Assembly: GCA_009363875.1 (NCBI GenBank)
Contig: CM018692.1
Location: 93,524,137-93,588,136, forward strand
Length of the DNA stretch: 64,000 nucleotides
Direction: 5' to 3'
DNA from: Mikania micrantha
Lineage: Eukaryota > Streptophyta > Magnoliopsida > Asterales > Asteraceae
A model generated the notes under the pieces. The model made no database searches. It saw only the letters and a program-made list of their open reading frames with translations, and was not told the DNA's origin. Positions 11,176 through 22,290 of the stretch are shown here, one piece after another. The stretch's first letter is position 1; every line of letters begins with the position of its first letter. The position numbers and the translations under genes were made by a program.

Positions 11176-11183
11176 TATAAAAG
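11176..11183 (+). promoter_or_regulatory. TATA box of the element G LTR
   Basis: TATAAAAG about 360 bp inside the LTR, followed by a pyrimidine-rich stretch as expected for an RNA start region. Position and sequence only. Confidence 0.5.
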
Positions 11184-11430
11184 TGAATTAATTCACTTTT
11201 GATACTGTCACCTTTCTAATACACTATGACCGCCTCATTTTTTTATATATTTGTTATCTCGATCCAATAATCTAGCGAGTAGTTTTCTTTTCCTCCCCGG
11301 TGAGTGCAACTGTAGAAGGGCAAGGAAGAAAGGTATAGTTGCTTGACGTGGTAGCTATATAAGGTATGATATACATCTTAAGCGCGATTTGTAAGGTTGG
11401 TTACGGGTTTCGAATCACGTTTGGCTATGG

Positions 11431-12124
11431 ATGTGTGGTATTACACGGGTGTTATAGGTTTTGTGTGGAATATGTGTATGTATGCGATGTGACTGATGTT
11501 ATGTGAGTATGTTAACAGGTGGTTGTGAGATTATGGGTTGTTGATGATAAAGTGTATAAAAAGGGTTGACTAAAAGCAATAGAAAACATGAAATCACGAC
11601 GACCCATTAAGCCGAATCAACCATGATTTAAGAAGGAAATTTATTAAAATATTATGATCTTGTGTAGGTCATTGACGTTTGGATAGGATCGAGCTCATCG
11701 GTTATTTCCTAGTTTTGGAACACAAGCTTTGGACCTAAGGTGAGTTCTAGTAGCCCACTTTTAATTAATTTATGTGGAATATGTGTGATATTACACGGGT
11801 GTTATAGGTTTTGTGTGGAATATGTGAAGTATGCGATGTGACTGATGTTATGTGAGTAGGTTAACATGTGGTTGTGAGATTATGGATTGTTGATGATAAA
11901 GTGTATAAAAAGGGTTGACTAAAAGCAATAGAAAACATGAAATCACAACGACCCATTAAGCCGAATCAACCATGATTTAAGAAGGAAATTTATTAAAATA
12001 TCATGATCTTTTGTAGGTCGTTGACGTTTGGATAGGATCGAGCTCATCGGTTATTTCCTAGTTTTGGAACACAAGCTTTGGACCTAAGGTGAGTTCTAGT
12101 AGCCCACTTTTAATTAATTTATGT
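11431..12124 (+). repeat. 350-bp tandem duplication inside an LTR
   Basis: Copy 1 (11431-11780) and copy 2 (11781-12124) are nearly identical: both carry TATTACACGGGTGTTATAGG, AAAAAGGGTTGACTAAAAGC and CACAAGCTTTGGACCTAAGG at a 350-bp offset. Differences are a few substitutions and 1-bp indels, so the duplication is recent relative to the decay of the element. Confidence 0.95.
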
Positions 12125-12126
12125 TA

Positions 12127-13990
12127 AAATATTTTAATGATATTTTTGGGCTGATATACATGTTTAAAATGTATTGACTATAACTGTTTATGCTTATGAT
12201 GGTTTAAAACTATAAGAAATGTTGCTTATGTGTTAATGTTCGTTTAGTATCTGGACATTTATGTTATGTTGTTACTTTAATTTCCGCTGCTATGATAAGG
12301 TATTTACGGTTTAAGAACCATGTGTTTGATGCTTAACCAACCGAGAGGACTCCCGAGTTCGGGACCTCTCAAAAACATGTGGCAATAATTGTTTAAAAAG
12401 GTGACATGTGTTAATAGTAGCATAAGAAATTGGCATGTGTCAAAAAAAGTTTGTTTATTATAATAAGAAGATTAGTTCTACTGAAAAGGGTTTTATTTGC
12501 AAAAAGGGTGTGAAGGAATGTAGATTGACACGTGACATTGTTTATATTTTTTAAAAATGGTATTTTGATCATAGTGTTTAACTTTACAAGTCATTGTTTA
12601 ACACGTCCTCGTCATTGTCTAACGTGTTTTTTATTGTGTTTTATACAATAACTCATTTTCTGTCATTTTTTCATTATTTTTATGTATTAAATAATTCTTC
12701 TTATATAATTTTTTATGCTTTTATATATTAAAAGTACATATTTGTGCTATTTCAGCATTGTATTTTTCAATACTTATAATTTTAAAAAACACATATTATC
12801 TGAATTTTTAGAGGATATATCTTGGTCATTGCATTTTACATTCATGTTATTTTGTAATAAATTATCAGTGTGTTTTAAGTTCAGACCATTATGTAATGTA
12901 ACAATCATTGCGTTATACGTTTTAGCTCATTTGGTGTCTTTTTGCTATTGTTTTTTATATATTAATTTTTTTTTGTTATTTAATTTTTATGTTTTTCGTA
13001 TAAGAAGTACCCAATTGTACTATTTATACATTTTGTTTTCAAAGCTTATTATTTTATAAAACATATATTTCAGTTTATCGTGTCATATGTATTCATCATT
13101 GTGTTTTATATCTTAGATCATTTTATACTATCTTGCCATTATTTCTTTATGTAATAGATAAATTAATTTGTTGTAATGTTTATCATTATGATTTACATAT
13201 AAAGAGTTCATGATTGTGTTGTTTTATCGTTATTCTTTTTAAAACTCATCTTTTTAGAAAAATATTAAAACACAATGACGAGCAACAAGATATAATTATG
13301 AACAAAAAGACATAATAATGAACAAAAAGAGATAATGATACATTACAAATACAAGGAGCTGGATAACACAATTTTTTAATATTTTATATAAAATTAGTAT
13401 ATTCGTTTTTAAAAATAAAAGACCAATCATTTTTTTGTGTAACTCTCTAAAAAAATAATATCATATATAAAATTTATGATCGCTTACAAAAATGGGGACC
13501 ACGATATTAAAAGTTAACAAAATTGTTTATAACTAAAAAGCCTTCCAATATTTTTTTTATTCAAATTACTCTCACTTAAATTATATATCTAATGGTCATG
13601 AATTCTTCCAACAGTTTTTACATTTTTATTATAACCCCATCCATTTATTTATTAAAGAAGATAAATTATTAATTAATTATTATTAGTCCATGTGTAGTGG
13701 TTACTACTATATCACTCCATGTAGGTGCCACATAAATGCCACATAAACAACAATTACCTCATTATCACTCTACATTATCACCACATATGTTATCATCAAT
13801 CTCCCATCACTCCACATCATCATTACCTTTATTTAATATTTTTTATTTGATTTTTTATTTATTTTTTTAGTCAGAGAATAAATTAAAAAATGAAATAATA
13901 AAATTAAAAATAAAGTAAATTGCATAATAAAAGTAAGAAAATTATATAATAAATTAAACAAAATAAAAATAAAATCACTTCATATTGTAT
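12127..13990. other. AT-rich stretch, no supported gene
   Basis: Very AT-rich. Words like CATTGTGTTTTA recur irregularly between 12.6 and 13.2 kb, and a similar word occurs in reverse near 13.27 kb, hinting at an old foldback element, but ends could not be drawn. Around 13.68-13.83 kb there are CAC/ATCAC-rich words (CCACATAAATGCCACATAAA). A 114-codon ORF at 12715 is only low-complexity F/Y/L-rich sequence. Confidence 0.45.
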
Positions 13991-13994
13991 TTTT

Positions 13995-14465
13995 CAATCT
14001 CCGCGCTTTCGTCTTCTTGGCCATCTCACGAGCGCGACCGGTTAAGTAATCGGTTGTAGTTCACAACAATTTCATGTCATATTGTTTTTGCTCCTGTAAG
14101 TCAACAAACTTTTGTAACGACTTGAAGATGGTCTCTAACATTTCTTTGTAGTCGGTTGAAGACGAACCTTGTTTAGACCGGGCGGACGTTTAGAAGAGGG
14201 TGGGAGCATGTCCATCTCGCGGTCGTTTTCCTTTATCGATGTAGACACGCGCTAATATCACCTCCTCAACTTCTGTCCATCGAGTGATGATTGTTTCGTT
14301 GTTTTTTCGGGCACATCCTTTCTTCTTTGACTTCGCCGTGATGTAGCCGGTTGGGGGTCGAGTTGTGTTTCCGGAACCACCTTGATGTCGGGTTTGGGTT
14401 GGGTTTTGAAAACGTTTTCGAACATGTGTGATGGTTGGTTGAAAAACAGTTGTTGTGGGTTTCAA
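13995..14465 (-). pseudogene. Relic of PIF/Harbinger-type SANT/Myb-like ORF
   Basis: On the minus strand the ORF 14465-14190 reads to RWTEVEEVILARVYID, the WTxxEE opening of the SANT/Myb-like protein that accompanies PIF/Harbinger transposases (often annotated GST T3-like or NAM-associated). The body is missing. Further on, in another frame, comes SSSTDYKEMLETIFKSLQKF, then VDLQEQKQYDMKLL and REMAKKTKARR, the helical C-terminal part of the same protein family. So the two ends are present with the middle deleted and a stop between them. No transposase ORF or clear terminal repeat is visible nearby. Confidence 0.6.
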
Positions 14466-15286
14466 TTAGCAAATGTTAGACACGTGTTTGGGTTGTTTGT
14501 ATCGGCTTAAGGACAATAACATAAATGGGTTAAAAATGGATTGTTTGGATCCATAACGTATAGAAGTTTTTTTTTTGTTAGATTTGAGAGTTTGAAATTA
14601 TTTGGAAAGTGTAACTGTTTCTTGTTTGGGTTGAGTGGTTTATATAGGTAAACATTTGAATTTAGTTTTTGGCCAAGAGATAGAATTCAAACGGTAAATT
14701 ATTGATTTTTTTATTTGGTCCAACGGTTGAACACCGTGATACCTTTCACACGATAACCCTTCACGCCCCGACCACGCCTTTGTGTAGTGAGGGGAGGGCG
14801 CCAAGGAGGCATGACTGGCCCCTCTCATGCCACCATCGTGCTTCATTACATATTTCCTTGCTATGATTGTATAGCTGTACGTCGCCTGTTTTGACTTTTA
14901 GCCATATATTATTTAACTAGGTTACACGAGTTTGTAAATAAAAATTATGTGATTTTATAAAGTCTTCATAAGTTTACGTAATTAAAATAATTTTATTTTA
15001 TATTTTGAATTTTATTCCTTTAAATTTTATCCTTATAATTTAAAAATAAACGAAGTTGTTATAAGTTGAATATTTTTGTAATTAGTTGTTAATTAATTAA
15101 TATTTCTAGTCAAATGACTAACAAATGAAAACATAGATGACATTTATTATTATATTATTGGTTATTAAAATTAATTTAATGTATTTATGTAAATAACAAT
15201 AATTATAAGTTTTTATATTCAAAATAAATATTTTGTTTTAAATAATAGGAAAATGCCGTGTCTTTAAATTTTTTGAAATACATTTA
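14466..15286. other. Intergenic, no supported gene
   Basis: 14.74-14.85 kb is GC-richer (GAGGGGAGGGCGCCAAGGAG) and may be the remaining end of the Harbinger relic; 14.9-15.28 kb is plain AT-rich sequence. No coding potential found. Confidence 0.45.
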
Positions 15287-16097
15287 GGGGCTGTTTGTTT
15301 TCTTGAGAAGAGGTCTTCCCCACCTCTTATGTCTGCCCCACGCAGACGCGGGCAGACATTGGGGGATGCAGACTGTTTGTATTTCAGAAGAGGTTTCATT
15401 AAAAAAATCTTCCTGACCTCTTCTTGCCTCTTCTTGAGGCAGACATGGTCCAGCCTCTTCTTGCCTCTTCTTACCTCTTCCTCCTTTCTCTCTTTCCCGA
15501 ATGTCGTTCGTCGTTCACCCCCGACGCCCGCCACTCCACCACCGCAGGCCCTTCACCCCCGACGACGCTGTGGCCACTGGCCAGCTCAACCCTTCTCCCA
15601 TCGTCGTTCATCGTCGTCGATGTGCTCAACCCTTCCCGGTCGTCGTTCGTTCGTCGTCGTTCGTTCGACGTGCTCAACCCTTCCCGGTCGTCGTTCGTTC
15701 GTCGTCGTTCTTTCGACGTGCTCAACCCTTCCCCCATCGTCGTTCGTAGTCGGCGTTGAACAAACGAACGAACGCTCCACCGCCGCATCCCTTTCACCGT
15801 CGTCGTCGTCGGTGACGAGGGTTGTCGGTGACGAGGGAAGTCGCCGACGGTTTGGGATTCGCCGAGGGTCTGTGGGTGAGGTCGTTGCCGACGGTTTGGG
15901 ATTCGACGGTGACGAGGGTCGCCGAGGGTTTGGGAAGTCACCGAGGGTCTGTGGGTGGGCAGAGCTTGGGTGGTGTTTGTTAAACAAACAAGCTTTTCTA
16001 TACACCCTGCAGATGTTTGGTCCACCTCTTCTTCTACAGACATCTGCAGATGTGGTTCGCAGACTGCAGACATTTTACCCAAAAAACAAACACCACC
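15287..16097. mobile_element. Tourist/PIF-like non-autonomous element, CpG-rich
   Basis: Left end GGGGCTGTTTGTTTTCTTGA; right end read inward GGTGGTGTTTGTTTTTTGGG: an imperfect ~17-bp terminal inverted repeat, flanked by TTA on both sides, as in PIF/Harbinger-Tourist elements. Inner parts of the ends also mirror each other loosely (AAGAGG, GCAGAC, CTGCAG words). The interior, 15.48-15.96 kb, is strikingly rich in CG dinucleotides against the AT-rich surroundings and is open in several frames on both strands. None of those ORFs shows a domain; they are products of repeats without stops. Confidence 0.62.
15622..15765. repeat. 48-bp tandem repeat, three copies
   Basis: GTGCTCAACCCTTCCC recurs at 15622, 15670 and 15718, each followed by TCGTCGTTCG-type sequence. 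The 48-bp period is a multiple of three, which explains the overlapping open frames on both strands. Confidence 0.88.
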
Positions 16098-16489
16098 TTA
16101 GTGTTGATATTATTAGTTTTAAAATGTGATAAAAAGTTTTTACTTACAATTGACATTTGAAAATAACTTTTAATTTCAGTTTTAATTTATCAAAAGTAAT
16201 AATCTTGATTATTAACAAAATTAGATCATAGTACCAATTATACAAAATACAAAAATATAACTGTTAAAAAAAGAATGTCAAATATTGACTATAATATTTA
16301 AAATTTAATTTTTAGTAACTTAAAATCTAATTTAGTGGTTTGGACAAGAATTTAAAAGTATGAATCATTTTGGTGATGACACGTGGCATAAAATGGAATC
16401 AATTATTACTTTAATTAATATTATTATTCTTGTAATAATGATTATTTTTGTACTTTCTATAATAACAATATGATGTTTTTTAAGCAATT

Positions 16490-16800
16490 CTGATAAAAAT
16501 GGTACAAGGGATACAAAAATTCGATAATATACGGATGTTTAATAGGTTTGTGAATAACACACAAAATATTTCGATGTTTGCTTTTGAAATCTATATTATC
16601 ATTCGTGAGGTAAATACGACCAAATTAATATAATTATGATTATTATCTGGTAACGTAATGACACATTTTAGGCTTGTGAATAATGCAAAATCCAAGACCG
16701 TTTGGGTTCAAAATTTACATAAACGTTCGTGAGTTCTAGATTAATTTAATCTAACCATGGCTATTATCCAATAACACCAGAACGTGTTAAAAACATATTT
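16490..16800 (+). mobile_element. LTR fragment related to the element G LTR
   Basis: Contains GTTCAAAATTTACATAAACG, almost the same as in the U3 part of the LTR at 10.87 kb, plus repeated blocks with TTGTGAATAA and CGTGAG at ~120-bp spacing that mirror the U3 repeats there. No ends or duplication visible; an old fragment. Confidence 0.5.
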
Positions 16801-16894
16801 ATATCGAAAATATTTGAGTAAAGTGGTAGGGGTATTTAAAAATAAAAGTCTAAAGTTTAGGGTAAAAATAAAACTTTTGTTTACAACTATTTGT

Positions 16895-17153
16895 TTAGGT
16901 CTAAATGAGTCTGAATCTGATTGGTTCAGATTCATACCATTTGTTTTGCAAAAAAAAAATGCTGAATGAATGTATGAAGTTTGAACCAATCTGACTTGGA
17001 AATAAGTCTGAACCATTCAAACTTGAAGAGAAGAGGGGTTGTGACTAGGCACAACGTACACACCACCGCCGGACACAACTGTCACATCCACCGTCGGACA
17101 CAACCGCCACATCACCGCTAGACATATCTGCCAAATCCACCGCCGGTCATTAC
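16895..17153. repeat. Short foldback and ~27-bp CACCGCCGGACA repeats
   Basis: GAGTCTGAATCTGATTGGTT faces ACCAATCTGACTTGGAAATA about 90 bp away, a small inverted repeat. Next to it CACCGCCGGACACAAC-like words occur four times at roughly 27-bp spacing (17061-17150). No gene. Confidence 0.5.
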
Positions 17154-17423
17154 TAGGGATGGGTATTTGGTACCAAACACCGAAACCGAAACCGAAACCG
17201 GTGCCGTACCAAACCGGTACCAAACCGATAGATTCGGTACGGTATTCGATACCCACTTTTCGATAAATTTGGTACCGGTACCGGTACCAGTACGCTACAA
17301 ATACCGTTTTAGATATTATTTTGTACCGATACCGTACCGATCATTTCGTTATGATATTCAGTACCCACTTTTTCAAAAACTCAGTACCGGTACGGTACCG
17401 GTAAAGTACCGATCTCATCTCTA
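17154..17423. mobile_element. hAT-like MITE with GGTACC/CCGAAA repeats
   Basis: Left end TAGGGATGGGTATTTGGTAC and right end read inward TAGAGATGAGATCGGTACTT form a ~20-bp imperfect inverted repeat. The interior is made of GGTACCGGTACC, ACCGAAACCGAAACC and GATACCCACTTTT words in both orientations. The 8-bp flanks do not match well, so the assignment to hAT rests on the ends alone. Confidence 0.5.
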
Positions 17424-18002
17424 TTATGTGGTATGCCGGCAACCACTACTCTTGAATATATAATCAAAGATAAAAAAAAATCATACTGGTTGTTACTGCA
17501 GTATAAAACCCTAAAAGATATATTATGTTGTAAAAGCAAATATAACGTACCATGTGATAAAACTTAAAAGTATAATTAGTCGTAAAAATAAACGTAAAGC
17601 AGTCTAAATGAAAAAAAAAACGAAAAAAAAAACTCAGCACAAAAAAATAGTATTCCTTTTCTTCTTCTTTAATACGTATACTAATTAAAATTTTCTTTTG
17701 ATATATAGGATAATAGAAATTTGACGTGAAAGTGACTGAGATATATCATAATATGATATAAGAATTTCGTATTTTGTCTCTCTTGAAAATCTATATTATT
17801 CTATATTTTATAGCATTGAAAAATTCGCGAAAACACTGTTCAATTTTCGTTGTTATTTAATCAAAATAAATATTTAATAATAAGAAAGACTAAAATTTGG
17901 ATGAATTATTAATCTAGAACAAAAATAGTTAACAGCCAGACTGAATTCATTGAATTAGACTACTACTAATTTTATTATAATAATCCTGATGGTAATTTTT
18001 AA
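17424..18002. other. AT-rich intergenic, nothing recognised
   Basis: No coding potential, repeat or element end could be supported. Confidence 0.5.
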
Positions 18003-18173
18003 GGGTATGGATATTGGTACACCGGTGTATGGATAACCACTCTTTTTGTACTTTTTTAATATTAAAAAATATTAAAAAAAATTGTATAAATAAAAATTAT
18101 GTGAGTATGATGTGATTGATTTAATTTGAGAATGGTGTATAAAAGTAGGGGTGGTGTATGAATATTAGGACCC
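18003..18173. mobile_element. 171-bp MITE, hAT-like
   Basis: Left end GGGTATGGATATTGGTACAC; right end read inward GGGTCCTAATATTCATACAC: imperfect ~24-bp inverted repeat. Flanks ATTTTTAA and ATTTTTAT match at 7 of 8 positions, consistent with an 8-bp hAT duplication. Confidence 0.55.
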
Positions 18174-19200
18174 ATTTTTATTTATACCATGCTTAGAAAC
18201 GTGATTACCTTAAACCCTAAAGAATTTTGATTTAAGGTGACAGTAATCTTTTATCATCTGATCTGAAGTGACATTAATTAATGCTTCAATAATCTCTTGA
18301 GGCATTTTTTATTTAAAAATTTAGAAGAATATATTACTTTATAAATTAAAATTTTTAAAATTTATTTTAATATTAAAGAAAAAAAAACAAAAGTTACTAA
18401 TAAACTAGGCCCAAAATTGATTGAAACACAAGGACATAGAGCATCTCCTCTTAATTGGATATGATTGTGATGCTATCTAGTGTAGGTGGCGCATATGTCA
18501 CAAAAGCTGCTATCTTGGTGTCTTAGTTTGAAAAAAAAATTATACACACATTATATAAGATTATATGGCTTGTATTATCTTGAACTTACTAAACATATAG
18601 ACTTACTTATATACTAACCGTGTAAAAACCTGAGTGATGGCAAGTATATTGGTATAGTCTTATACAAATCGAATTGAACGACGACGGGTGTAAAATTAAT
18701 CATGAACGGCTACCTTATATTGACTTTATGTGGTTTTTAATCCATGTGATAGCGTGAAAATAAGCTCTGATATCTGGATTCGTCTTTTTATTTTAATTTC
18801 ACTTTTCTTACATATAATAGATGATTCTGGAGTACCATATAAACACACGCGTTGCGACGTGTTACCGCAATATACTTCCAATAATGGGTATTATGTATCA
18901 TTTGCAGAAGCATAAGTTAAAAAGCAAAATCCAATCGCTCGTCACGAACATTAAATCATACAAAATCATCACAAATATGTTATAAATATAATAATTTTTT
19001 TTACAAAATCCATCTAACCGGCAACCAATCGTTTGAATTAAAAAAAACCCAAATCTTTAAACAAATCTCTCAAATTTAATACATTTATCTCTGTTTACTA
19101 ATTTTCAAAGTTAAAAACTTCTTATGGTCAAAGTATAAATTTTCAAAACGTCACCATATAGGTCGGACACCTAAATAATATATATATATATATATATATA
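18174..19200. other. Intergenic, nothing recognised
   Basis: AT-rich; ends in a pure (TA)n tract (about 19176-19200) that abuts the first foldback element. A 61-codon ORF at 18730 has no family features. Confidence 0.5.
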
Positions 19201-21437
19201 CGATTTGGTTCAAATAAGAACCCTGTGTAATTACGGTAACCCAGTGAACTTTGACAAGAAATGCCCGAATCTTTGGTTTTTTTTTTCACGGTCTTTATTA
19301 TACATATTTAGTGTAACATCCCGTTTTATAAACATAAATAAAATATCGTTTATAATTAAAATATTATTAAAAAAACGATTAAATTAAAACGTAAGTTTCG
19401 TCTAATAAAATAAAAGAGTTTATTTTATGATTATTTGAGAATATAAGAGTAAAAATAAACGTTCAAGATTTTTAACGTTCGTTTAAGCGAATAGGTAAGA
19501 TGAAACAATTATTAGAAATAATCGTTGTTTGAACGATAAGTCAAAATAATATGAGACCACCTAAAATTAATAAAATATATTATAATTGAACATTTTCCGT
19601 TTTTAACGAAACTTAGGTCGAAATGTAGAGAAAAATGAGGAGGTCCAACCCATATATTTATAATTTTATAAAACGTGATATTTTAAAAGTTATAACAGAA
19701 TAAGAAAACTTGAGTTATATTAATTAAAATAATATAATAATTATTATTAAAAAAAAATCAACAAGCTAGCACGTATATGTGTGCTGGCGTGAAGAAACAA
19801 AAATATAAACAAATAAAATGGATGTGATAAGCAATTAGTTATCCGTATTTTACATCTACAAATTTTAAATATATATTCATTGGGTTTCAAAGCTTTCGTC
19901 GAAGAAGAAATAAGGAAACAGAAGAATTTAATGCAATCAAACACAAATATTAAATTTTGCTAGTGAAGTTTTCTGAAATCTCTCAAGATTCAGAAGTCGG
20001 TACGTTTAGGTATCTATTTTGATCTCTTTGTTTAACTCATAACTTTAAGATTTTGTATATTATTAGCGTATAGGATTAGGGTTAATATCCGACCCTATAT
20101 ATATAAAATAGTTTATTGAACTTATGATCTATTATAGGAATTGAAAATAAACGCATCAGGAATTATCATTGCAAATAGTAATAAGGATAAATTAAGCAGA
20201 AACGCTGCCCAAATTTATATTGAGAAATTCTAAAGCTGTCACTCAGCCAACCAAAAATCCAGGTGAATACATTTAACTTCTTTTTAAATATAAATTCATT
20301 TTTGTGCATTGTATGTTTAAACTTTGACGCATAAAGGGATACTACGTGACCAACATTTAGGCTATTAGTATACGTATGATTTGCAAATTGTATCCGCATA
20401 TGGGTGAAATTTCCATACGTGGCTGGTACAGCTGAACTGGAAGGTTAAACGTAAGACGTGCTGCGCAGGCAACCTAACCAGTGACCAGCTGTGGGCTGGA
20501 GGGAACAAAACGTAAGACGCGCTGCGCTGTAGTTCCTAACCAGTGACAGTTATAAACCAGTGTATGCAGTAGTTGTATCGATCAGTGAAATAACCTGCTA
20601 AATGTGTAGTATTGCCAATATTACTTATGGTTAAAGGACCGAACATGCTATGCTTACATATCGAGTCTGTTATTTGTATTCACCAACTTTATGTTGACGT
20701 TTTATTTTCAAAAACTTTTCAGGTAATAATGAATGATAAATGAGAAGCAAGATTAGAGGTTTAAGGCCTATGATGCCTTAAACAAAGGTCTTGTGGCGAA
20801 ACCGTGGAGCTATTGGAATTATATTTCCATGTCTGAATAAACCGGAAAATCTTGAAACGATGTGTAAATATATGTTTATGTAAATCCGGTTTTATTATGA
20901 AATAAATACGAAAAGTTTTATATTAAATCCTGAAAAGTTATTTGTGAATCATGAAATGCGGTTTTCATATCTATGCATATGAATTATTTACAATATTATG
21001 AAAAATGTAAAAATAATGATTTCCACTGCGTAAAATTTTGAATTCATGAAAAACGCTTCCGTTTAAAATAAATAAATGAACTCTGATCGAGATTGTATTA
21101 TCCATGAAACCAATTCGGGTCGCAGCGTCCGGGCCGCCAAGAGCCCGGGGTGTGACATTTAGGAGGGGTTTCTTTTTTGTGTTTTGGCTAATTCGCAATG
21201 CAAATTGAATTTGCATCGGTGTAAAGTTTTTGCACTTTTCTAAATGTTGCGAAATGCAACTCAAATTTACACCGAGGCAAATTCGATTTACACTGCGAAT
21301 TAGCCAAAACACAAAAAAGAAACCCCCCCTAAATATGTATAATAAAGACCATGAAAAAAAACAAAGATTCGGGCATTTTTAGTCAAAGTTCACTGGGTTA
21401 CCACAATAACAGTGGGTTACCAACGGAACCTTCCCCG
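19201..21437. mobile_element. Foldback element M1, split by a solo LTR
   Basis: Left arm ~19201-19311 continues at 21163-21203; right arm ~21295-21437. Matching blocks in opposite orientation: GGTAACCCAGTGAACTTTGA, AATGCCCGAATCTTTG, GGTCTTTATTATACATATTT, GGGGTTTCTTTTTTGTG and TTTTGGCTAATTCGCA. The right terminus read inward starts GGGGAAGGTTCCGTTGG. The loop contains TTTGCATCGGTGTAAAG-type words, again mirrored. The pairing only becomes contiguous when the LTR at 19312-21157 and one TTTAG are removed. Flanked by (TA)n on the left and (CATA)n/(TA)n on the right. Confidence 0.82.
19312..21157 (+). mobile_element. Solo LTR, 1,846 bp, perfect TTTAG duplication
   Basis: Starts TGTAACATCCCGTTTTATAA and ends GAGCCCGGGGTGTGACA, the usual TG...CA ends of a Ty3/gypsy LTR. 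The 5-bp flanks are identical: TTTAG at 19307-19311 and 21158-21162. No second LTR, primer binding site or pol lies beside it, so this is a solo LTR. Near 20.45-20.53 kb a short direct repeat is visible (GTAAGACGTGCTGCGC and GTAAGACGCGCTGCGC). Orientation + is assumed from the resemblance of the start to other gypsy LTRs. Confidence 0.88.
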
Positions 21438-21466
21438 GTATACACATACATACATACATACATACA

Positions 21467-21502
<36 letters not shown>

Positions 21503-21510
21503 TATATATA
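21438..21510. repeat. (CATA)n followed by (TA)n microsatellite
   Basis: About 15 CATA units followed by ~10 TA units, directly between foldback elements M1 and M2. Confidence 0.97.
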
Positions 21511-21840
21511 GGGTAAGGATTCGTTGTTAACACTCCTTATTGACATAACCCGAATTAACCCATGAAGATGACCCCGAATTTTTTGTTTTTTTTTTTCAAA
21601 ATCTTTGTTTTTTTTTCAAAATCTTTGTTTTACAAGTACAAGAGTATGTTCTTTTATGTGTTTGTGCAAATTCTTTTTTCGTTTGAGATCCTACATCACT
21701 GTAATTTGCCTTACAACACTGTAATATAGTACTTGTAAAACAAAGATTTTGAAAAAAAAAAACAAAAGATTCGGGGTCATCTTCATGGGTTAATTCGAGT
21801 TATGTCAATAAGGGTGGGTTATTATAGGATGCGAATCCTA
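21511..21840. mobile_element. Foldback MITE M2 in (TA)n
   Basis: Left arm GGGTAAGGATTCGTTG...; right arm read inward TAGGATTCGCATCC.... Shared blocks: TTATTGACATAAC, GAATTAACCCATGAAGATGA, CCCCGAAT, TTTTTTTTTTCAAAATCTTT and TTTTACAAGTAC. Arms ~110 bp, loop ~110 bp. (TA)n on both sides. Confidence 0.85.
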
Positions 21841-21852
21841 TATATATATATA

Positions 21853-22276
21853 GGGTAAGGATCAAATAAAAAGTCTTTTTTGCCTAAGAAGGCTAAGAAG
21901 GATTTTTAAAAACTTTAAAACCGACCCAAACGAACTCCGATTGAACTCATTTCGATGGCATTGGAACCGTTTCATCGAACCCTACAATATTAGATTTTAA
22001 GTTTTCGTTTTAACATCTAGATTTAGATTTTAGGTTTTAGGGCTTGGTTTTTAGCTTTTAAGTTGTATTTTTATGTTAAAGATTTGTTTTTAAAGTTTTG
22101 GTTTTAGTATTAGGGTTTATTGTTTATGATTTAGGGTTTGGGTTTTAGGGTTCGACAAGCCGGTTCCAATGACGCAAAAATGAGTTCAATCGGGGTTTCT
22201 TTGAGTCGGTTTTCGCGTTTTTAAAATCCTTCTTAGCCTTCTTAGGCAAAATAGACTTTTTAGGGGAACCTTCCCC
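21853..22276. mobile_element. Foldback MITE M3 in (TA)n
   Basis: Left end GGGTAAGGATCAAATAAAAA; right end read inward GGGGAAGGTTCCCCTAAAAA. Arms of ~150 bp share GCCTAAGAAGGCTAAGAAGG, CGATTGAACTCATTT and CATTGGAACCG. The loop is a run of degenerate TTTAGGGTTT-like words. Bounded on both sides by 12-14 bp of (TA)n. Confidence 0.88.
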
Positions 22277-22290
22277 TATATATATATATA

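Larger units (their letters stand above)
10818..12126 (+). mobile_element. 3' LTR of gypsy element G (right end not resolved)
   Basis: Begins TGTAATGACCGAAAAC right after the pol remnant and a G-rich stretch (GTGAGGGTAGAT) that may be the polypurine tract. The first ~300 bp hold two diverged ~130-bp units sharing (A)TAAACRTTC and TATAAGCT. A TATAAAAG box lies at 11176-11183. A 350-bp direct duplication follows. No clear CA end was located; similar sequence may run on toward 12.4 kb. Confidence 0.6.

Noticed and set aside
12715..13059. 114-codon F/Y/L-rich ORF resembling a membrane protein
   Set aside because: AT-rich low-complexity DNA gives hydrophobic codons by composition; no conserved feature and no neighbours.
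12600..13280. Possible 680-bp foldback element with CATTGTGTTTT ends
   Set aside because: Only a ~15-bp loose mirror in very AT-rich DNA; no duplication or defined ends, so not annotated as an element.
15329..16129. Overlapping long ORFs on both strands around 15.3-16.1 kb
   Set aside because: They come from CG-rich 48-bp and related repeats lacking stops; no domain, no start context, and equal openness in several frames.
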